64,000 bases of DNA from Thermodesulfovibrio sp. 3462-1 (GTDB taxonomy: Bacteria; Nitrospirota; Thermodesulfovibrionia; Thermodesulfovibrionales; Thermodesulfovibrionaceae): contig NZ_CP144374.1 of assembly GCF_040451425.1 (NCBI RefSeq), forward strand, positions 620,001 through 684,000, in the 5' to 3' direction. The notes beneath the pieces were generated by a model, which was not told the DNA's origin, made no database searches, and saw nothing but the letters and a program-made list of their open reading frames with translations. This document shows, in pieces, positions 59,933 to 64,000 of the stretch. The position numbers and the translations under genes are program-made. The first letter of the stretch is position 1. Each line of letters starts with the position of its first letter.

Positions 59933-61364
59933 GCTGGAAAACAAAAAAGTAGCAATCATAGGAGCTGGTAAAAGTGGCCTGGCAGTAGCAAAACTTCTAT
60001 TGAGTCTTGGTGCAACATTAACAATAAATGATAAAAAAAGCGAAGAAGAAATCTTAAAAGATATTGAACAACTTAAAGAATTTGAATGCTTTGAACGCTT
60101 TAAAATAATAGGAGGTGGACATCCACCAGAAGCTTTTGAGGATGCTGAAGTGGTTGTTGTAAGTCCAGGAGTTCCATTAAGTACTCCTTCAATTGTTTCA
60201 GCAATCTATAAGGGAATTCCAGTTATTGGTGAGATAGAACTTAGCTGGCAGATACTGAATTTAGTGAATCCAGAGGTAAAGACAGTAGGCATTACAGGTT
60301 CTAATGGAAAATCTACAACTTCAACACTTGTTTATGAATTTTTAAGAAAAGATGGTAAAAGAGTATGCCTTGCAGGAAACATCGGGTATCCCATGGCAGA
60401 TGCTGTTTTAAAAATTTTAAATAAACAGCTGGATATTGAATATCTTGTTTTGGAGCTTTCAAGTTTTCAACTTGAAGGAATAAAAAACTTCAAACCAGAG
60501 CTTGCAACAATTTTAAATATTACTCGAGATCACATGGATAGATACTGTCAAATGAAAGAATATATTGAAGCAAAAGCAAAAATTTTTCAAAATCAGACAG
60601 GAGATGATTATTTAGTTTTAAATATGGATGACAAAAATACAGTAGCTGTTATTGAATATTTAAGAAACGTTTATCTTAAAAAAGGTAAACTTCCACAGAT
60701 TTTTTACTTTAGTAGATTTCAACGTGTCTATGGAGCTTATTTAAAAGACAATGAAGTTCGGTTCAATCCAAGAGAAGAGATTCCTCAGAGCATTTTTTCA
60801 GAGATGGAAAATACAGTGCTTCCTGTAAGCACATTTAAAATAAAGGGAGTTCATAACATTGAAAATATAATGGCAGCAGCTTTACTTGCTTTTTGTGCTG
60901 GATGCAGAGCAGAAAGCATAAAAGAAGTTGTTAAAGAATTTCCAGGGCTTCCGCATAGAATGGAATTTGTAAGGGAAATAAACGGGGTAGTCTATGTAAA
61001 TGATTCAAAGGGAACCAATGTTGATGCAGTAGCGAAGTCTCTTGAAAGTTTCCCTGACAATGTGATTTTAATTGCCGGAGGAAGAGACAAAGATGGAGAT
61101 TTTTCTCAGTTAAGGGAGATTGTAAAAAAGAAAGTAAAGGCTTTAGTGCTTATTGGTGAGGCAAAGCAAAAAATAGCAGATGCTCTTGGAGATTTAGTAC
61201 CCTATTATTTTGAGAACGATATGAAATCTGCTGTATTGAAAGCAAAAGAAATTGCCAGTGAAGGAGATGTAGTGCTTCTTTCTCCTGGATGCGCAAGCTT
61301 TGACATGTTCAGGAATTTTGAACATCGGGGAGAAGTATTTAAGGATATTGTGAACTCATTATGA
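59904..61364 (+). CDS. murD: UDP-MurNAc-L-Ala:D-glutamate ligase MurD
   Basis: 486 residues. Rossmann start VAIIGAGKSGLAVAKLLLSLG, SPGVPLSTPSI, ATP loop GITGSNGKSTTS, NITRDHMDRYCQMKEYIEAKAKIF and the C-terminal AGGRDKDGDF and LLSPGCASFDMFRNFEHRGEVF. Somewhat longer than E. coli MurD (438), the extra residues being in the middle domain (about 230-290). Overlaps ftsW by 4 bp. Confidence 0.95.
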   Translation: MQKIINELSELENKKVAIIGAGKSGLAVAKLLLSLGATLTINDKKSEEEILKDIEQLKEFECFERFKIIGGGHPPEAFEDAEVVVVSPGVPLSTPSIVSAIYKGIPVIGEIELSWQILNLVNPEVKTVGITGSNGKSTTSTLVYEFLRKDGKRVCLAGNIGYPMADAVLKILNKQLDIEYLVLELSSFQLEGIKNFKPELATILNITRDHMDRYCQMKEYIEAKAKIFQNQTGDDYLVLNMDDKNTVAVIEYLRNVYLKKGKLPQIFYFSRFQRVYGAYLKDNEVRFNPREEIPQSIFSEMENTVLPVSTFKIKGVHNIENIMAAALLAFCAGCRAESIKEVVKEFPGLPHRMEFVREINGVVYVNDSKGTNVDAVAKSLESFPDNVILIAGGRDKDGDFSQLREIVKKKVKALVLIGEAKQKIADALGDLVPYYFENDMKSAVLKAKEIASEGDVVLLSPGCASFDMFRNFEHRGEVFKDIVNSL

Positions 61365-62536
61365 AAAGAGGCTCTATTGATAAAACACTTATAATTGTAG
61401 TGGCTTTGCTTGTTGTAATCGGACTTATTGCAGTTTACAGTTCTACTTCTGTTTTAGCCTCTGTTAAGGCAAAATATGCAAATAAGGGAGGAATGATTTA
61501 TTTACAAAGACAACTTTTTACATTAATTATAAGTTTTTTCTTTATGATTGTGTTTATCTTTTTATCACCAGAAAAATTAAAAAAAATTGTTTTCCCATTG
61601 CTTATTATTTCTTTTATAATGCTTATAGCAGTTTTTACTCCTCTGGGAGTTACTGCAGGAGGAGCCAGAAGATGGCTCAGATTGTGGCCCAGTTCATTTC
61701 AGCCTTCAGAGCTTGTAAAGCTTGCAATGGTCTTTTTTCTTGCATGGTATTTGAGTAGAGATGGCTACAATAAAGAAAGTATCAAGCATTTTATAATTCC
61801 CATAGGATTGATGGCTATTTTTCAGTTGATTTTTCTAAAACAGCCGGATTTTGGTGCAGCAATGACGCTGGGAATAATTACTTTCCTTATGCTTTTTATA
61901 GGAGGAGTAAGCTTAAGATTCTTAGGAGGCACTGTTTTGCTTGCTATTCCTATTGTGTTCTATCTTGCTAAGGAGCCTTACAGGTGGAAAAGAATAATCT
62001 CTTTTCTTGACCCCTGGGCTGATCCTCAGGGAAGTGGATTCCAGCTTGTTCAATCATTGATTGCACTTGGAAGCGGAGGTCTTACAGGCCAGGGACTTGG
62101 AGAAGGAAAACAAAAGCTTGCCTTTTTACCTGAAATACATACTGATTTTATATTTGCTCATATTGGAGAAGAGATGGGATTTATAGGAGCAGCTACGGTG
62201 GTTGTTTTATTTTTTTTGATATGTCTCAAAGGATTAAGCATTGCTATGAAACAGTCAGAGCCTTTTTATTACTTTCTTGCTTCAGGGATTACAATTATGA
62301 TTTCTATTCAGGCATTGATAAACTTTGCTGTTGTAACAGGTATGGCACCAACAAAGGGACTTCCTCTGCCCTTTATAAGCTATGGTGGTTCTGCTCTGGT
62401 TATTAATTTTATTGCTATTGGAGTTTTGCTTAATCTTTCAAGATTCAACTCGGATAAAGGCTTGACAGAGGTATTACCTCAGAGAAAAACAAAATTAAGA
62501 ACATATAAATACTGGAGAGGTAAAAGATTTTCATGA
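61361..62536 (+). CDS. ftsW: Peptidoglycan glycosyltransferase FtsW
   Basis: 391 residues, ten helices of the SEDS family. ARRWLRLWPSSFQPSELVKLAM, QPDFGAAMT (catalytic Asp), SLIALGSGGLTGQGLGEGKQKL and the C-terminal GLPLPFISYGGSALVINF are characteristic. It polymerises septal glycan with FtsI. Overlaps murD and murG by 4 bp each. Confidence 0.95.
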   Translation: MKRGSIDKTLIIVVALLVVIGLIAVYSSTSVLASVKAKYANKGGMIYLQRQLFTLIISFFFMIVFIFLSPEKLKKIVFPLLIISFIMLIAVFTPLGVTAGGARRWLRLWPSSFQPSELVKLAMVFFLAWYLSRDGYNKESIKHFIIPIGLMAIFQLIFLKQPDFGAAMTLGIITFLMLFIGGVSLRFLGGTVLLAIPIVFYLAKEPYRWKRIISFLDPWADPQGSGFQLVQSLIALGSGGLTGQGLGEGKQKLAFLPEIHTDFIFAHIGEEMGFIGAATVVVLFFLICLKGLSIAMKQSEPFYYFLASGITIMISIQALINFAVVTGMAPTKGLPLPFISYGGSALVINFIAIGVLLNLSRFNSDKGLTEVLPQRKTKLRTYKYWRGKRFS

Positions 62537-63642
62537 AAGTTATCATAGCTGGTGGTGGAACAGGAGGACATCTTTTTCCTGGATTGGCTCTTGCAGAATG
62601 TATTGATCAGAAATATCCTGAAGCAAAGATTGTTTTTGTAGGAACTCAAAGAGGATTGGAATCAAAGGTTATTCCTAAGACAAAATATGAATTAAAATTT
62701 ATATCTATTCAAGGATTTGTTGGAAAGTCCGCTGGACAAAAACTAAAGAGTATTATAACTCTTTTTAAATCCATATCTGAATCAAAAAATATTTTAGAGG
62801 CTTTTTCACCGGATGTTGTTTTTGGTGTAGGAGGGTATGCTTCTTTTCCTGTTGTTTTAACAGCTGCTTTAAAAAAAATCCCTACAATTATTCTTGAACA
62901 AAATACTGTTCCAGGACTTGCAAATAAGATACTTGCAAGAGTTGCTTCAGCAGTTGCAGTAAGTTATCCTGAAACCATTGATTATTTTCCAAAACAAAAG
63001 GTTTATCTTACTGGAACGCCAATTAGAAAAAAAATCTTAGAAGGCGATTTAGAAAAAGCAAAACAACTTTTTAATATAAAAGAAGGAAAACTCACTATAC
63101 TGATTTTTGGAGGAAGTCTTGGTGCAAGAAAAATAAATAAAGCTATGACAGAAGCTCTTCCATATTTGCTTCCTTTAAAGGATAGGATTCAGATAATTCA
63201 TCAAACAGGACAGAACGATTTAAACTGGGTTTCTGCTGAATATAAAAATCTTTCATTCAAAGCCACTGTTTTACCCTTTATATATGATATGGCAGAGGCT
63301 TACAATGTAGCAGATTTAGTAATTTCAAGGGCAGGAGCCTCTACTGTAGCAGAGATTACAGCTATTGGCAAAGCGTCAATTCTGATTCCATATCCCTATG
63401 CTGCATATAATCATCAAGAGATGAATGCTCGAAGGCTTTTTAGTCGTGGTGCCTGTGAACTTATTCTTGATAGAGATTTAAATGGACAGAACCTTGCAAA
63501 AAAGATTAACGAGATTTTAAATAGTCCAGAAGTCATAAAAGAGATGCAGAGAGCAAGTCTTGCCTTTGGGAAACCAAAAGCAGGAGAAAAAATTATAGAG
63601 ATTGCTGAAACCCTGATAAGGAGGAGAAATGTATCATTATAA
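62533..63642 (+). CDS. murG: UDP-GlcNAc transferase MurG
   Basis: 369 residues, GT28. [61 protein letters not shown] and [26 protein letters not shown] bind lipid I and UDP-GlcNAc. It completes lipid II on the inner leaflet. Its last codons overlap murC by 14 bp. Confidence 0.96.
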   Translation: MKVIIAGGGTGGHLFPGLALAECIDQKYPEAKIVFVGTQRGLESKVIPKTKYELKFISIQGFVGKSAGQKLKSIITLFKSISESKNILEAFSPDVVFGVGGYASFPVVLTAALKKIPTIILEQNTVPGLANKILARVASAVAVSYPETIDYFPKQKVYLTGTPIRKKILEGDLEKAKQLFNIKEGKLTILIFGGSLGARKINKAMTEALPYLLPLKDRIQIIHQTGQNDLNWVSAEYKNLSFKATVLPFIYDMAEAYNVADLVISRAGASTVAEITAIGKASILIPYPYAAYNHQEMNARRLFSRGACELILDRDLNGQNLAKKINEILNSPEVIKEMQRASLAFGKPKAGEKIIEIAETLIRRRNVSL

Positions 63643-64000
63643 AAAAATTCATTTTGTTGGTATTGGTGGAATTGGGATGAGTGGTATTGCTGAGGTTCTT
63701 CATAATATGGGTTATATTGTAACAGGCTCTGACATAAAAGAGTCTGATACTGTTAAAAGATTAAGAAATTTTGGAATAAAAGTATTCATCGGGCATAGCA
63801 AAGACAACATTGATGAAACAGATGTGGTCGTATTTTCTTCAGCAGTAAAGCCTGATAATCCTGAAATTGTCAAAGCAAAGGAGTTTGGAATTCCTGTTAT
63901 TCCAAGAGCTGAAATGCTTGCTGAACTCTGCAGACTGAAATATTCAATTCTGGTTGCTGGTGCCCACGGAAAAACAACAACCACTTCCTTAATTGCCACT
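63629..64000 (+). CDS. murC: UDP-MurNAc:L-alanine ligase MurC, N-terminal part
   Basis: Starts at ATG 63629 with AAGGAGG 5 bp upstream, inside the murG end, and runs out of the window after 124 codons. [17 protein letters not shown] is the MurC Rossmann start and [16 protein letters not shown] the ATP loop, both diagnostic. The rest of the dcw cluster (murB, ddl, ftsQAZ) is expected beyond the edge. Confidence 0.95.
   Translation, partial: MYHYKKIHFVGIGGIGMSGIAEVLHNMGYIVTGSDIKESDTVKRLRNFGIKVFIGHSKDNIDETDVVVFSSAVKPDNPEIVKAKEFGIPVIPRAEMLAELCRLKYSILVAGAHGKTTTTSLIAT

Overview
The window is AT-rich (about one third G+C by eye), densely coded on both strands, and looks like chromosome of a Gram-negative, thermophilic, anaerobic or microaerophilic bacterium. 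Lipid A and Kdo genes, BamD, a BepA-like protease, a fumarate reductase/succinate dehydrogenase, a siroheme/heme operon and several sulfite-exporter-type (TauE) permeases fit a Nitrospirota sulfate reducer such as Thermodesulfovibrio. That assignment is inference from gene content and codon habit. No rRNA, tRNA, CRISPR array or insertion sequence was recognised.

Layout. 1-3748 (minus): the remains of a CRISPR-Cas locus: cas6, a decayed cas3' helicase, an intact cas3'' HD nuclease, and a Cmr1 protein fused to a complete MntA-like nucleotidyltransferase, with a HEPN (HepT-like) gene overlapping its end and running out of the window. 3833-7083: tRNA methyltransferase TrmO, a MoaE-like protein, an M48/TPR lipoprotein protease, acylphosphatase and BamD. 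7084-12099: precorrin-2 dehydrogenase, then gnnA-gnnB-lpxB-waaA, predicting a diamino-sugar (GlcN3N) lipid A. 12089-14693: a K+ channel, a protein with 13 tandem 9-residue repeats and a P-loop protein. 14693-20574: hemX-like, hemA, hemC, cobA-hemD and a HemY-type oxidase. 20595-27642: an AEC permease, a PEP-synthase-like protein split by an in-frame stop, CBS, ArsB/NhaD-type permease and universal stress proteins.

27655-40043 is the most unusual part. Two TauE permeases, universal stress proteins and small proteins sharing a FAEAGEF motif surround a sensor kinase/NtrC-type regulator pair, a second two-component set that is broken three ways (in-frame TGA, frameshift, truncation), and a Lon protease with a CheY-like receiver inserted in its AAA+ module. 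Matching 13-bp palindromes lie about 100 bp upstream of two -24/-12 (sigma-54) promoters and about 2.4 kb apart. Together they suggest one phosphorelay that both switches on transcription and gates proteolysis.

40032-50470: a branched-chain amino-acid ABC transporter, ACT-malic enzyme, the four-subunit fumarate reductase/succinate dehydrogenase and a PilC/GspF protein. 50436-51611: bioF. 51624-64000: a division and cell wall (dcw) cluster from a MraZ-controlled promoter: mraZ, rsmH, ftsL, ftsI, murE, murF, mraY, a D,D-carboxypeptidase, murD, ftsW, murG and the start of murC. MurE has the DNPR signature for meso-diaminopimelate.
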